A DNA stretch of 64,000 nt from an uncultured Parabacteroides sp. (GTDB lineage Bacteria; Bacteroidota; Bacteroidia; Bacteroidales; Tannerellaceae): assembly GCF_947855115.1 (NCBI RefSeq), contig NZ_CANTZW010000010.1:57242-121241 (forward strand), given 5' to 3'. Under the pieces are notes generated by a model. It made no database searches. It was given only the letters and a program-made list of their open reading frames with translations, and had not been told where the DNA came from. Made by a program: the position numbers and the translations under genes. Shown here piece by piece: positions 16,705-26,333 of this stretch. Numbering within the stretch: position 1 is the stretch's first letter; the number at the start of each line of letters is the position of its first letter.

Positions 16705-18047
16705 TAGATAAAATTGAGAGGGAAATAAAAAAACGAAAGTCGAAAGATGCCGTAGTGAATAGAGTCGTTAAAGCATCTGTTTGGTCGTTGATAGGTTCTA
16801 TTATTGCTAAAATCATAGTACTCTTGTCCACTATGATTGTGGCTAGAATTTTGACAGTAGAACATTATGGTCAATTAGGTATAATACGTACTACGATTAT
16901 GATGTTTGTAGTATTAGCTGGGGTAGGCATGGGAACTACTGCAGCAAAATTTATAGCACAATATCGAGATAGTGATAAGGATAAAGCTCTACATGTTTAT
17001 TTGGTTTCAAATATCTTTGCTTTTTTTATGGCTGTAATAACAGCTGTAACTATTTTTTTATTATCAACCCAACTTGCTATACACTCTTTAAATAATGTAG
17101 AGTTGGCAATAGATATGAAAATTGCTAGCTTTATGTTATTCTTTTGTATATTAAATGGTGCTCAACTAGGTACATTACAAGGTTTTGAAGATTTTAGATC
17201 AATAGCATGTGTGAGTTTCATAACAGCCTTAGCCGAAGCAATTTTTGTTGTTTTGGGAGCATATTTTTTTAATTTATTAGGTGCTGTTACGGGATATTCC
17301 ATTTCATTCCTTATAACTACATTTACAAATTTCTACTTCATTAAAAAACATTTGAAGATATTTGGCTCTCAGATTTTTTATGAGGTAAGAGAACTTAAAT
17401 TTTCGGATTTTAAAGTTGTAGTAAAATTTGGCGTTCCCTTAGCTGTATCTTCTTTGATTATGCTACCTGTAAATTGGTGGGTTCGTATTTATCTGATACA
17501 GACGTCAGGATATTCTGAGATGGCATATTTTGATGTGGCAGACCAATGGAAAAATCAGATATTGTATATCCCTGGTATTTTATCAGGAATAATACTACCT
17601 ATATTATCCAACACTTCAAGTAAGTCTGATACAGACTTCTGGAAAATTGTTAAATTGAATTTTGCTACTAATGTAATAATAGCTTTGGTATTGGCTTTAG
17701 GGGTAATACTCTTTAAAAATTTGATTCTTTTGGGTTATGGAGAACAATATCAACAAAATAGTAGTGCTTTCGTTATTATGTGTTTGACTGCGGTTGTCGT
17801 TAGTATTTCTAATATCACAGTTCCAATTCTTGTGTCAAAAAATTGTGTAATCCAAGGACTTATATTTAATGTAATACTCACTTCCTTAATATTTTTCTTT
17901 AGTTACCATTTTATTAATAATGGATATGGAGCATACGGTCTATCTATAGGAATGTTACTATCTTATAGTATCATCGTAATTCTTCAATTTGTTTTTATTA
18001 ATTATAAAAAGAAAGTTTGGAATTTAGAAGAAGTTGTTAATCAATAA
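16701..18047 (+). CDS. Wzx-type lipid-linked repeat-unit flippase
   Basis: This 448-residue membrane protein has about 12-14 hydrophobic segments. It has the N-terminal pattern of the polysaccharide-biosynthesis MOP/MATE superfamily ([20 protein letters not shown], then [12 protein letters not shown]). It would move undecaprenyl-linked repeat units across the inner membrane before polymerisation by the EpsG-like protein encoded further on. Its ATG overlaps the preceding acyltransferase stop. The substrate cannot be predicted because Wzx proteins diverge with repeat-unit structure. Confidence 0.9.
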   Translation: MIDKIEREIKKRKSKDAVVNRVVKASVWSLIGSIIAKIIVLLSTMIVARILTVEHYGQLGIIRTTIMMFVVLAGVGMGTTAAKFIAQYRDSDKDKALHVYLVSNIFAFFMAVITAVTIFLLSTQLAIHSLNNVELAIDMKIASFMLFFCILNGAQLGTLQGFEDFRSIACVSFITALAEAIFVVLGAYFFNLLGAVTGYSISFLITTFTNFYFIKKHLKIFGSQIFYEVRELKFSDFKVVVKFGVPLAVSSLIMLPVNWWVRIYLIQTSGYSEMAYFDVADQWKNQILYIPGILSGIILPILSNTSSKSDTDFWKIVKLNFATNVIIALVLALGVILFKNLILLGYGEQYQQNSSAFVIMCLTAVVVSISNITVPILVSKNCVIQGLIFNVILTSLIFFFSYHFINNGYGAYGLSIGMLLSYSIIVILQFVFINYKKKVWNLEEVVNQ

Positions 18048-18069
18048 ATGAAGAATACTTTACGGTAAA

Positions 18070-19185
18070 ATGAACATTATAAAGAATATATTAATCATAC
18101 ACGAAACGATGAATGGAGGTGGTGCAGAAAAAGTACTTGCCGATATCTTATCTAATTTTGATTACAGTAGTTATAAGGTTGACTTATTGCTTGACTATAA
18201 TGTAGGAACGCATCTTACTAAAATAGATAAGCGAGTAAAGGTGATAGGGCTTCATTCCGGCAAACGATCTCTTTTGGAAAAAGTTCTGTTTAGGTGTAAA
18301 CCACTACTTAAAACGATACATAAAGCAATGTTAAGTAAAATAGTCAGTTCCAATTATTATGATGTAATCATTTCCTTTATGGAAGGCCCTTCAGCATACT
18401 ATCATTCTTTACTAAAAGGATATGCGTTAAAGAACCTTACATGGATTCATGTTAATTTAGAAGTAAACCATTGGTCTTTAAAGTATTGGAAGAATTCTCA
18501 AGAAGAAGCAAAATTTTATCAAAGCATGGATAAGGTGCTTTGTGTGTCACAAGGGGCAAAGGAAGTTGCGGACAGATTGTTCAATTTGAATGGTAACTCT
18601 CAAGTATTGTACAATCTCATTGACCATAATGAAATTTGCCGTAGAGCGCAGGAAAGGGAAGTGGAAAAACAAAGGTTCACTGTCTGCAATGTGGGGAGAT
18701 TGGCTGAGCAGAAACGACAAGATCGTATTATAAAAATTGCGAAGATATTAAAAGATAGAGGATTGAATATAGAATTTTGGATTTTAGGCGTTGGCCCTTT
18801 GGAATCTGTACTTAAAGAACAAGCACGTAAAGCAGGAGTAGAAGATATGGTTCTGTTCAAGGGATTCCAAACTAATCCTTACACATACATGAAAGCGGCA
18901 GATGTTTTTCTGCTTACATCTGATACTGAAGGTTACCCAACTGTAGTATGTGAGGCTCTTTGTTTAGGAAAGCCTATCGTATCAACCAATGTAACAGGAG
19001 TAGATGAATTACTCGCAAACGAGGCTGGTATAGTCTGTAATTATGATGTCAAAGATATAGCAGATGGTATAGAGAGACTTATCAAAAAACCATCTCTGCT
19101 GAAGAAATATTCTCAGTTATCGGAAAAACGAGGAGAGGAATTTGATAAAGAAACTGTGATGTGGCAGATTTATTCATTAGTGTAG
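18070..19185 (+). CDS. GT4-family glycosyltransferase
   Basis: This is a 371-residue GT-B retaining transferase. The N-terminal donor-site loop is HETMNGGGAEKVLADIL. The C-terminal Rossmann half has VCNVGRLAEQKRQDRIIKIA and the sugar-nucleotide EX7E-type motif in TSDTEGYPTVVCEALCLGKP (Glu residues spaced as in GT4). It is cytoplasmic and adds one sugar to the lipid-linked unit; which sugar is unknown. A stretch with decayed coding sequence follows. Confidence 0.9.
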   Translation: MNIIKNILIIHETMNGGGAEKVLADILSNFDYSSYKVDLLLDYNVGTHLTKIDKRVKVIGLHSGKRSLLEKVLFRCKPLLKTIHKAMLSKIVSSNYYDVIISFMEGPSAYYHSLLKGYALKNLTWIHVNLEVNHWSLKYWKNSQEEAKFYQSMDKVLCVSQGAKEVADRLFNLNGNSQVLYNLIDHNEICRRAQEREVEKQRFTVCNVGRLAEQKRQDRIIKIAKILKDRGLNIEFWILGVGPLESVLKEQARKAGVEDMVLFKGFQTNPYTYMKAADVFLLTSDTEGYPTVVCEALCLGKPIVSTNVTGVDELLANEAGIVCNYDVKDIADGIERLIKKPSLLKKYSQLSEKRGEEFDKETVMWQIYSLV

Positions 19186-19326
19186 TGTTTTGAAAATATA
19201 GATGTAGAAATTTCATACATACAATAAAGAAGTAGAATTGTGTATGGTACTTTTTATTACTTTTCAAAAGAATCTTTCGTCTGTAAAAAGCAGTACGTTT
19301 TTTGTAGATTTAAGAAGAATACTTAG

Positions 19327-19707
19327 ATGAGAAAGGATGACAATGTTTACTTAGCCTCATACACAATGGAGACAGTAGGAACATTCGATCATTTACTTCC
19401 TCAAAATGAGTTTCCTAATTTTTCGGATAATCCCCAAAATCTTATTCCATGTTGTAATACCTGTTTGTTACCGTCAAAATGCAGGGTAGTGTTTCGATGG
19501 TGAATATACTATTAAAAATAAAAACGGTATAAACTCGAATTTATTAAAAAATATAAAATCATTATAATAGAATAAAATTATATATATGCTTTTAAGGAAG
19601 CATCGAATAGTGTTATTGGTGAATTAGAAGACTTGATTGAAACTTTGAGGGATTACCTTTTCGAAGATGATATCAAAGAGATAATAATAGAAAATGCTCG
19701 TAAGTAG
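19327..19707 (+). pseudogene. Remnant of an HNH-type endonuclease gene (with surrounding non-coding 19186-19799)
   Basis: An open frame from ATG 19327 to the stop at 19501-19503 encodes 58 residues. They include TVGTFDHLLPQNEF and NPQNLIPCCNTC, the DH...P and N-L-x-x-C-x-x-C arrangement of HNH nucleases. The frame then fails. A second stretch ending at the TAG at 19705 encodes EASNSVIGELEDLIETLRDY and more without its own start, and may be the tail of the same gene. The remaining sequence between the flanking transferases (19186-19326 and 19708-19799) has no recognisable gene. The HNH call rests on the motif only; the tail's origin is uncertain. Confidence 0.6.
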
Positions 19708-19799
19708 CACAGTAATATGGGAACAAGTATTGGAAAGATATATTTAAAATCATATACTGTGAAAATGGTGGTGTATTTAAGTTTTTATCAAACAAAAGA

Positions 19800-20867
19800 A
19801 TGAAAAGAAAGAAACTATTAATTATTGATAAGCATCAATTTGGTGATTTGACAGATAGCTTTAAATGGTGTGAATACTTAAAAAACAAGTATGATATCAC
19901 TATTGTAACATTGTGTTCTGGAGAAAAAAAAGATATTACTATGGAAGGTGTTAATATTGTATGTGCTAAATCTTCCAATCGTATATTAAGAGGGTTGATG
20001 TTTACCCTATTAGCAATATTGTATCTAATCTTATCAAAGAAGGTGGTACTGGTTGTTTTTTATAAGGGATGTACCATATATAAAAAACTATTTCCTTGGA
20101 AAAAAATGATCTTGGACATTCGTACGTTGGCAGTTAATAAAGATGCAAAGATAAGAAATACATATGATGTAAAAATTAAGGATGCTTGTGAGGTATATGA
20201 TTACGTTACTATCATTTCCAAAGGTTTGGCCAAAAAACTTGATCTATTATCTTCACATTATTCAATTCTTCCATTAGGAGCAGATTCTCTTTCTGATTTG
20301 CCAAAAACTTATAATGATATGCGTTTACTTTATGTTGGAACGTTATCCGGACGAAATATAGACGAAAGTATTAAAGGAGTTGCTCTTTTTGCAAATAAAT
20401 ATCCTTCAATTTCTTTTTCTTATGATATCGTAGGTGATGGGACAGAGGGAGAACTTGAAATGTTGAAGCAGATGGTACAAGAATGTGGGCTTGAGTCTGT
20501 AGTAACACTTCATGGTCGAAAATCTTATGATGAACTTAAGCCTTTTTTTGACAGATGTAATGTTGGAATATCGTACATTCCTTGTACTGATTACTATGAT
20601 TATCAGCCTCCAACAAAGACATTTGAATATGTTCTTTCCGGACTATATTGTATAGCTACTGCAACACTTAGTAACAAAGAATTAATTACACACGATAATG
20701 GAATATTAATAAATAGTACATCTGAAAGTTTTGCAGAAGCGTTAAATACAGTTAGTTCTATATTGCCTCAATTGGATGAAAAAATCATTCGGGAATCACT
20801 CTCTACTTATACTTGGAGAAATATTATAGAACAATATTTAGAGCCGATAATTAATAAATATATTTGA
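19800..20867 (+). CDS. GT4-like glycosyltransferase
   Basis: This is a 355-residue GT-B transferase. An N-terminal domain opens KLLIIDKHQFGDLTDSFKWC. A membrane-associating hydrophobic stretch lies near residues 68-88 (LMFTLLAILYLILSKKVVLV). The C-terminal half has RLLYVGTLSGRNIDESIKG and FDRCNVGISYIPCTDYYDYQ ... TFEYVLSGLYCIAT, where the conserved Glu of the donor-binding helix sits. It is AT-rich like its neighbours. Acceptor and donor are unknown. A 74-bp gap separates it from the polymerase gene. Confidence 0.85.
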   Translation: MKRKKLLIIDKHQFGDLTDSFKWCEYLKNKYDITIVTLCSGEKKDITMEGVNIVCAKSSNRILRGLMFTLLAILYLILSKKVVLVVFYKGCTIYKKLFPWKKMILDIRTLAVNKDAKIRNTYDVKIKDACEVYDYVTIISKGLAKKLDLLSSHYSILPLGADSLSDLPKTYNDMRLLYVGTLSGRNIDESIKGVALFANKYPSISFSYDIVGDGTEGELEMLKQMVQECGLESVVTLHGRKSYDELKPFFDRCNVGISYIPCTDYYDYQPPTKTFEYVLSGLYCIATATLSNKELITHDNGILINSTSESFAEALNTVSSILPQLDEKIIRESLSTYTWRNIIEQYLEPIINKYI

Positions 20868-20941
20868 GGAAAACTTATATGAAAGCATAATGGTATAGTA
20901 AAAGGAAAAATACTTATGAATATTCTATTCGTTTTGGAAAT

Positions 20942-22036
20942 ATGATTACCAGCATATTAGTATATGGATTTATGATGTTTTCAACCTATTACATAGGTAT
21001 ACGATATCGTGATAATCTAACATTGGGATCAACACTTACTATTCTATCTATCTTTGTATTCTTTTCTGCAGTAAGATATGATGTCGGAGTAGATTGCTTG
21101 TCATACATTAAGAGTTATAATCATGTCTTACAGTATTTTAATTCAGATCGAAAGGATTCTGAATTTGGCTTTATTATACTGATGAAAATTTTGGCATTTT
21201 TTAAATGCTCATCAACAGTTTTTCTTGGGACTATTGCTTTGATACAAATAGGTTTCTTTTTTTTAGCATTGCGAAGAGAAAAATATTTATATGCATACCT
21301 AATCCTTTTTTTAATTGCTACAGGATATTATTTTTCTTGGATGAATGGTATGCGACAAATTTTAGCGCTTTCCATTCTTGTTTATGCAATTTCTTTAAAG
21401 GATTTAAAACTGAAAGCCTTAACTTGCATATTCGCTTCATTCTTTCACACATCTGCATTACTGATGTTACCTGTTGTTTTTGTTTGTTATTTCTATAATA
21501 AAATCTGGATTAGTAGGATAGATATTAAAATAGCATTAATAGTTATTGCACAGCTACTACCACAAGCAATAGGCCTTAGTTTTATCCTTTCAAAAGTAGA
21601 TATGGTAATGGAATTAATTGGTTATAATAGATATGTTGATGCTGCTTCTATTATTAAGCAAAATGAACAATCATTAGCTCTTGGACCAAGATATTATATT
21701 CTTGTTTTGTTAGGAGTGATTATTACTATCTTTTCTAAAAAGATAGCTGAACATTTTAAGGATTCTCTATTTGTTCCAATCTATAATCTATATTTTATAG
21801 GATTGATACTGACTCCTTTATTTAGATCATCATTGCATTTAATGAGATTTTTGATGTACTTTAATGAACTGTCATTTTTGGCTGTTGCTTATACATTCTG
21901 TTATTTACAACAGAAAAAACCTGATGCAGTTTATAATTGGGCTTTTTTTGCCTTAACTTGTATGTACTTGCTGATATCGCTTTATACAGCAGATAATACA
22001 GATCATTTATTATATCAATTCAGTTTTAATAAATAA
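20942..22036 (+). CDS. EpsG-family/Wzy-type polysaccharide polymerase
   Basis: This 364-residue protein has about ten membrane segments and the EpsG signature near the N-terminus (AVRYDVGVDCLSYIKSYN, corresponding to R-x-x-x-G-x-D-x-x-x-Y). A later segment, SWMNGMRQILALSILVYAI, matches the R-Q-x-x-A helix of EpsG proteins. In a Wzx/Wzy system this enzyme joins repeat units on the periplasmic side. It is the only polymerase candidate in the locus. Confidence 0.87.
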   Translation: MITSILVYGFMMFSTYYIGIRYRDNLTLGSTLTILSIFVFFSAVRYDVGVDCLSYIKSYNHVLQYFNSDRKDSEFGFIILMKILAFFKCSSTVFLGTIALIQIGFFFLALRREKYLYAYLILFLIATGYYFSWMNGMRQILALSILVYAISLKDLKLKALTCIFASFFHTSALLMLPVVFVCYFYNKIWISRIDIKIALIVIAQLLPQAIGLSFILSKVDMVMELIGYNRYVDAASIIKQNEQSLALGPRYYILVLLGVIITIFSKKIAEHFKDSLFVPIYNLYFIGLILTPLFRSSLHLMRFLMYFNELSFLAVAYTFCYLQQKKPDAVYNWAFFALTCMYLLISLYTADNTDHLLYQFSFNK

Positions 22037-22044
22037 TTTTCTTA

Positions 22045-23094
22045 ATGAACATTTTAATTGTAGTCCCTTCATTCAAGATATTGGGTGGAGTGGCTAATCA
22101 TTACATGGGGTTACATCCTCATTGGAAAAAACATATATCTTATTGTGTATATGGTAAACGTCTCCACGTGCCAGCTGTTTTATGTTTGATACCGGATTAC
22201 TTGATGTTTGTAATTAAATTACTATTCTGTAAGGTAGATCTTGTTATTGTTAATCCTTCTTTACGTAGTTATCAACTAAAACGTGATGCGGTTTATTTAC
22301 GAACTGCCAAGTTTTTTGGTAAGAAAGTCGTTACTTTTATACACGGATGGGATTATGCTGTGGCAGCTCAATTCGAAAAAAATCCGATATGGTTTCAACG
22401 TAATTACGGAAATAGTCAATTTATTTATGTGCTTTGTAGTGATTTTAAACAATCGTTAGAGAAAATGAAACTAAATATTCCGGTTATACTCACTTCAACG
22501 AAGGTCAGTGATTCTTTAATAGATAATTTTGATATTAAGGTGAGAGAGGGTAAAATATATCAAATTTTGTTTTTAGCCCGTATAGAGAAAAGTAAAGGAA
22601 TTTTTATTACTCTTGACACATTTGCTCTCTTAAAGAAACAAATTCCGAATTTAAAACTTTCGGTTTGTGGTAGTGGTTCCGCTCTAGAAGAGGCAAAGCA
22701 ATATGTAGTAGAACATGGTATAAATGATGTCGTTTTTTATGGTAATATTAGTGGGGAACAAATAAAAAAACAATTCAAAGAAAGTGATTTGTATATTTTA
22801 CCTACTCATGGGGAGGGGATGGCAACGTCTGTTCTTGAAGCTATGGCTTTTGGACTGCCCATTGTTTCCCGTCCTGTAGGAGGTGTGAAAGACTTCTTTG
22901 TCAATGAAAAGATGGGAATACTTACCGAATCATTTCTTCCAGAAGATTATGCGGAAATTATTGGTCGGATGATTGATAATCCTCAAAAAGTGAAAGCTAT
23001 ATCTGAAACAAATCATAAATATGCCATAAAACATTTTTTGGCTTCTGCTGTTGCCAAAAAGTATGAAAAGGATATAGAACGCTATTATAACTAA
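22045..23094 (+). CDS. GT4-family glycosyltransferase
   Basis: This is a 349-residue GT-B transferase. The N-terminus VVPSFKILGGVANHYMGL is the acceptor-side glycine loop. The C-terminal donor domain has ILFLARIEKSKGIFITLDTF and PTHGEGMATSVLEAMAFGLP, a textbook GT4 E-x7-E motif, then VGGVKDFF. It starts 8 bp after the polymerase gene. The specific sugar is unknown. Confidence 0.92.
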   Translation: MNILIVVPSFKILGGVANHYMGLHPHWKKHISYCVYGKRLHVPAVLCLIPDYLMFVIKLLFCKVDLVIVNPSLRSYQLKRDAVYLRTAKFFGKKVVTFIHGWDYAVAAQFEKNPIWFQRNYGNSQFIYVLCSDFKQSLEKMKLNIPVILTSTKVSDSLIDNFDIKVREGKIYQILFLARIEKSKGIFITLDTFALLKKQIPNLKLSVCGSGSALEEAKQYVVEHGINDVVFYGNISGEQIKKQFKESDLYILPTHGEGMATSVLEAMAFGLPIVSRPVGGVKDFFVNEKMGILTESFLPEDYAEIIGRMIDNPQKVKAISETNHKYAIKHFLASAVAKKYEKDIERYYN

Positions 23095-23125
23095 TCAAAA
23101 AATATATTATTAAACATTTGTGAAT

Positions 23126-23551
23126 ATGATACTTTCTATCAGGGGGAGGCTACGCTTGATAGCTATAAAAGCCAAATATTATTGGTTTACTAAAATCTAT
23201 GGTATGGATATTCATCCCAATGCAAGAATAAGTTTCGGTGCACGATTGGATAAGGTAAATCCTAAAGGTGTGCATATAGGTGAGGACACATTTGTTGCTT
23301 CGGGGGCAATTGTATTTTCACATGATTTTGCTCGAAAACTTCATGCAGATACCTATGTAGGTAAATGCTGTTTTATTGGAGTCAATGCTATTATTATGGC
23401 TGGTGTGAAAATTGGAGATGAATGTATTATTGGGGCTGGTACTATTATCACTAAAAATGTACCTTCTAATTCAATTGTTGTCGGAAATCCTGCTCATGTT
23501 ATTCGTAGTGGAATACATACAGGGAAGTTTGGCTATCTTCTGAAAGAATAG
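23126..23551 (+). CDS. Hexapeptide-repeat acyltransferase, short form
   Basis: This is a 141-residue left-handed beta-helix protein. Hexads run from IHPNARISFGARLD to IGDECIIGAGTIITKNVP, and it ends VVGNPAHVIR like CysE/maltose acetyltransferases. A His at VFSHDFAR is a likely catalytic or substrate-contact residue. It probably acetylates a repeat-unit sugar. The ATG at 23126 is used instead of a GTG two codons upstream. It is the second of three acyltransferases in the locus. Confidence 0.85.
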   Translation: MILSIRGRLRLIAIKAKYYWFTKIYGMDIHPNARISFGARLDKVNPKGVHIGEDTFVASGAIVFSHDFARKLHADTYVGKCCFIGVNAIIMAGVKIGDECIIGAGTIITKNVPSNSIVVGNPAHVIRSGIHTGKFGYLLKE

Positions 23552-23641
23552 TCGCCTATATTTTAAAGTGGATAAATTTTAATATATGCTTAATATTATT
23601 CTGGGGGGTGTATAATTATTTATTATTCAGTAGGTTATGTT

Positions 23642-24118
23642 TTGCCAAACAAGGAGTTTCCTTTTATTGGAGAACTTTCAAGACGGTTTAGACAAGCCCT
23701 TTGTAAGCGAATTTTTGTATCAGCGGGTAAATGGATTAATATCCAACGTCATGTCTATTTTGGGAATAATAGAATCTCTATCGGGAATGGTTCAGGGCTT
23801 GGTGCGAATTTCCACCTTCAAAATTGTGAACTAATAATAGGTAATAACGTGATGGTTGCACCCAATGTAAAAATACTTGGTGGTGGCCATATTTTCGAAC
23901 GAAAAGATTTAACCATAGGTCAGCAAGGTAATCTTCCTAAAAGTCGTTTGGAGATAGGTGATGATGTTTGGCTCGGAAATAGTTGCACAATTCTTGGAAA
24001 GGTTAAAAGGATAGGTAAAGGAGCTGTTGTTGGAGCATGTTCCGTAGTAACTAAAGATGTACCTGATTATGCAGTGGTTGCAGGTAATCCTGCAAAAATC
24101 GTCAAGTGGAGAAAATAA
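23642..24118 (+). CDS. Hexapeptide-repeat acyltransferase with unclear start codon
   Basis: About 158 residues are encoded from a TTG. The conserved reading continues upstream through the codons for YYSVGYVLP without an ATG, so the true start may be ATT, ATA or TTG, or a start may have been lost. The body is a typical trimeric beta-helix transferase: INIQRHVYFG, IGNNVMVAPNVKILGGGHIF, IGDDVWLGNSCTILG, and the ending VVAGNPAKIVKW. The His in GGGHIF is the likely active-site residue. It is AT-rich and in the variable block. If translated it probably O-acetylates the capsule. Confidence 0.75.
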   Translation: MPNKEFPFIGELSRRFRQALCKRIFVSAGKWINIQRHVYFGNNRISIGNGSGLGANFHLQNCELIIGNNVMVAPNVKILGGGHIFERKDLTIGQQGNLPKSRLEIGDDVWLGNSCTILGKVKRIGKGAVVGACSVVTKDVPDYAVVAGNPAKIVKWRK

Positions 24119-24130
24119 CTCAACAATTAT

Positions 24131-24841
24131 ATGACAAAAAAACAACGTGTCACCGTGAATGGACTTAAAATCTATCCTTTCACGTCAAATCAAGAATTGA
24201 TAGACTTTATAGAACAAGAAAAAGGTATTTTGGTTGCTGTCAATTCTAAAAAGATTAAAGGTGTAAATCCTGAAATTCGAAATATAATTAATGACAATAT
24301 TGGTTATGCAGATGGTATAGGAACTGTGATGGCTCTGAAGTATAAAGGTATTAAGAATGCCGTAAAACTGCCTGGTTGTGAATTATGGTTGAACATAGTA
24401 GAACGTTTTTATCAAAAGAAAACTTTTTATTTAGTTGGTGGGAAGCAAGAGGTAATAGATGAAACGGTTTCTAAATTGAAAGGGGAATTTAAAAGGATTA
24501 ACATTGTGGGGTATCGTAATGGTTACATAAAAGGTGAAGATGAAGAATTGAACCTAATTAATGACCTTACGAAAAAGAAACCTGATATAGTGTTTGTTGC
24601 AATGGGGTCACCTAAACAAGAGTATTTGATGCGTAGAATGTTTGAAAGTCATCCTGCTATTTACCAAGGTTTAGGTGGTAGCTTTGATGTATATACTAAT
24701 CGTGTACGCAGGGCGCCTAAATGGTTCTCAGACCATGGACTTGAAGGTGTGTATAGGGCTTTTTGGGAGCCCAGAAAAAGACTCAAAGGAGTGTTGTCTG
24801 ATGTATGGTTTGTTATCGCATTGAAAACAGGTAAATATTAA
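24131..24841 (+). CDS. WecG/TagA/CpsF-family (GT26) glycosyltransferase
   Basis: This is a 236-residue GT26 enzyme. Family motifs are NIGYADGIGTVMALKYKG with the catalytic-region Asp, DIVFVAMGSPKQEYLM, and GLGGSFDVYTNRVRRAPKW followed by GLEGVYRAFWEPRKR. Characterised members add ManNAc (TagA) or ManNAcA (WecG) to GlcNAc-PP-undecaprenol. Here the same locus encodes WecB and WecC, which make UDP-ManNAcA, and a WecA-like initiator, so a GlcNAc-ManNAcA start to the repeat is a good inference. Confidence 0.9.
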   Translation: MTKKQRVTVNGLKIYPFTSNQELIDFIEQEKGILVAVNSKKIKGVNPEIRNIINDNIGYADGIGTVMALKYKGIKNAVKLPGCELWLNIVERFYQKKTFYLVGGKQEVIDETVSKLKGEFKRINIVGYRNGYIKGEDEELNLINDLTKKKPDIVFVAMGSPKQEYLMRRMFESHPAIYQGLGGSFDVYTNRVRRAPKWFSDHGLEGVYRAFWEPRKRLKGVLSDVWFVIALKTGKY

Positions 24842-24842
24842 G

Positions 24843-26009
24843 ATGGAGAAAAAAATTTTATTGTTGGATGCGCATACGGTACAAGCTATTTCTGTAGCCC
24901 GTTCTTTGAAAAACAGTGGTTATGAAGTAACCGGATTTATGGAATCCAAATTATCTTATGGATACGTTTCTCGATATATTGATCATAAGATTATGTGCCC
25001 TAAGGTTTTGGAAACTTCCTTTGAGTATCTCTCTTTCTTGATTGATTTCTTGAAAAGAAATCCGCATGAGATTATCATACCTATGTATAACAATAGTGCA
25101 GAATTACTGAGTAAAGAGAAAGGAAAAATAGAAAAAGAAACATCGGCAATGTGCGCTATTCCCGACTATGATGTTTTTATAAAGGCACACAATAAAGAAA
25201 AGTTGATGGATACTTGTGAAAAATACAATATTCCACATCCGCGTACTTCTTTTGTTGATAATAATAACGTCAAGGAAATAGCATCTTATGTAGGCTTCCC
25301 TTCTCTGATCAAACCGAACATAAGTTCCGGAGCAAAGGGGATTGTATTGGTTAATAACGAGAATGAATTATGTAAAAAACTTCCATTTGTAATTAAAGAA
25401 TTCGGACGTTGTACATTGCAGGAGTTTGTGGATCATACTGGTATATATTATAATGTGATGCTTTATCGAGACAAAAAGGGAGATTGTCATGAATCTGTTG
25501 TTATAAAAATTAGTCGATACTTTCCTTTAAAAGGAGGTACAAGCTGTTATTGTGAAACGATAGAGAGTGAACAGTTGGTTCAAATGTGTAAAGAAACTCT
25601 TGAGGCCTTGAATTGGGTTGGATTTGCAGATTTCGATATCATGGAAGATAAAACGGGTGAATATAAAATTATTGAAATTAACCCACGTGTTCCGGCAAGT
25701 ATTCATGCCGCCTATATATCGGGAATTAATTATCCGGAAATGATAATAGCAGATTTAGAAAATCGTGAAATCCGGACTTATAGTAATTATTACGGTAAAG
25801 AAATGCGCTTTTGGGGATTGGATGTAATGTGGTTCTTGTTTTCACCGCAACGATTTAGTTTCCGTCCGTCATGGTTTAAATTTTTTGGTAGAAATGTTTT
25901 TTATCAAGATGGTTCTTGGAGAGACCCGTTGCCAATGTTGATGGGATGTCTGCAAGGAGTGATTAAATACATGAATCCCCAATTCAGAAAATCAAAACTA
26001 ATAAAATAA
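24843..26009 (+). CDS. ATP-grasp carboxylate-amine ligase-like protein in the capsule locus
   Basis: This is a 388-residue ATP-grasp enzyme. The N-terminal pre-ATP-grasp domain opens KKILLLDAHTVQAISVARSL. The ATP-binding half has FPSLIKPNISSGAKGIVLV (Lys contacting phosphate) and CTLQEFVD. The metal site is GFADFDIMEDKTGEYKIIEINPR, with the Glu-x-Asn-Pro-Arg motif. Such enzymes join a carboxylate to an amine using ATP. With UDP-ManNAcA production in the locus, amidation or amino-acid decoration of a uronic acid is an attractive inference. Substrates are not shown by sequence. It begins 2 bp after the GT26 stop. Confidence 0.85.
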   Translation: MEKKILLLDAHTVQAISVARSLKNSGYEVTGFMESKLSYGYVSRYIDHKIMCPKVLETSFEYLSFLIDFLKRNPHEIIIPMYNNSAELLSKEKGKIEKETSAMCAIPDYDVFIKAHNKEKLMDTCEKYNIPHPRTSFVDNNNVKEIASYVGFPSLIKPNISSGAKGIVLVNNENELCKKLPFVIKEFGRCTLQEFVDHTGIYYNVMLYRDKKGDCHESVVIKISRYFPLKGGTSCYCETIESEQLVQMCKETLEALNWVGFADFDIMEDKTGEYKIIEINPRVPASIHAAYISGINYPEMIIADLENREIRTYSNYYGKEMRFWGLDVMWFLFSPQRFSFRPSWFKFFGRNVFYQDGSWRDPLPMLMGCLQGVIKYMNPQFRKSKLIK

Positions 26010-26052
26010 AAATATGTAATCTTCACTATAATATGGAGCATATAATGACTTC

Positions 26053-26247
26053 ATATCTATTAGTATATACGCCTTTCACATACTTCTCTATTTCTTTTTG
26101 AGTGGGATAATGTTTCGCTAAGAGAAATACCAGTCTTTCAAAACTTTTGTATTATATAGAGTGAAAAAACTCCTTGTTCCTTACCTTATTTGTTTTGATA
26201 TGGGGAATATGCTGTGCTCATATTTTACTAACACATTCGAAAATTGA
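26053..26247 (+). pseudogene. Remnant of an acyltransferase-3 (OafA-like) gene
   Basis: The frame through 26071 encodes AFHILLYFFLSGIMFR, an in-frame TAA (about 26119), then EKYQSFKTFVLYRVKKLLVP and YLICF before a second stop near 26245. The H-x-x-L-x-F-F-x-S-G and R-x-K-K-L-L-x-P-Y-L patterns are the first two hallmarks of membrane O-acyltransferase family 3. Only this N-terminal fragment remains; the rest of 26010-26333 has no recognisable gene. It probably means an acetylation was lost from the ancestral capsule. Confidence 0.6.
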
Positions 26248-26333
26248 TAGTGTAATTATGCCATCTATTGCTCAAAAATTTGATTTCAAAGTTACCATTT
26301 ATCTAAAATAGATATATAAAAATAGACAATCTA

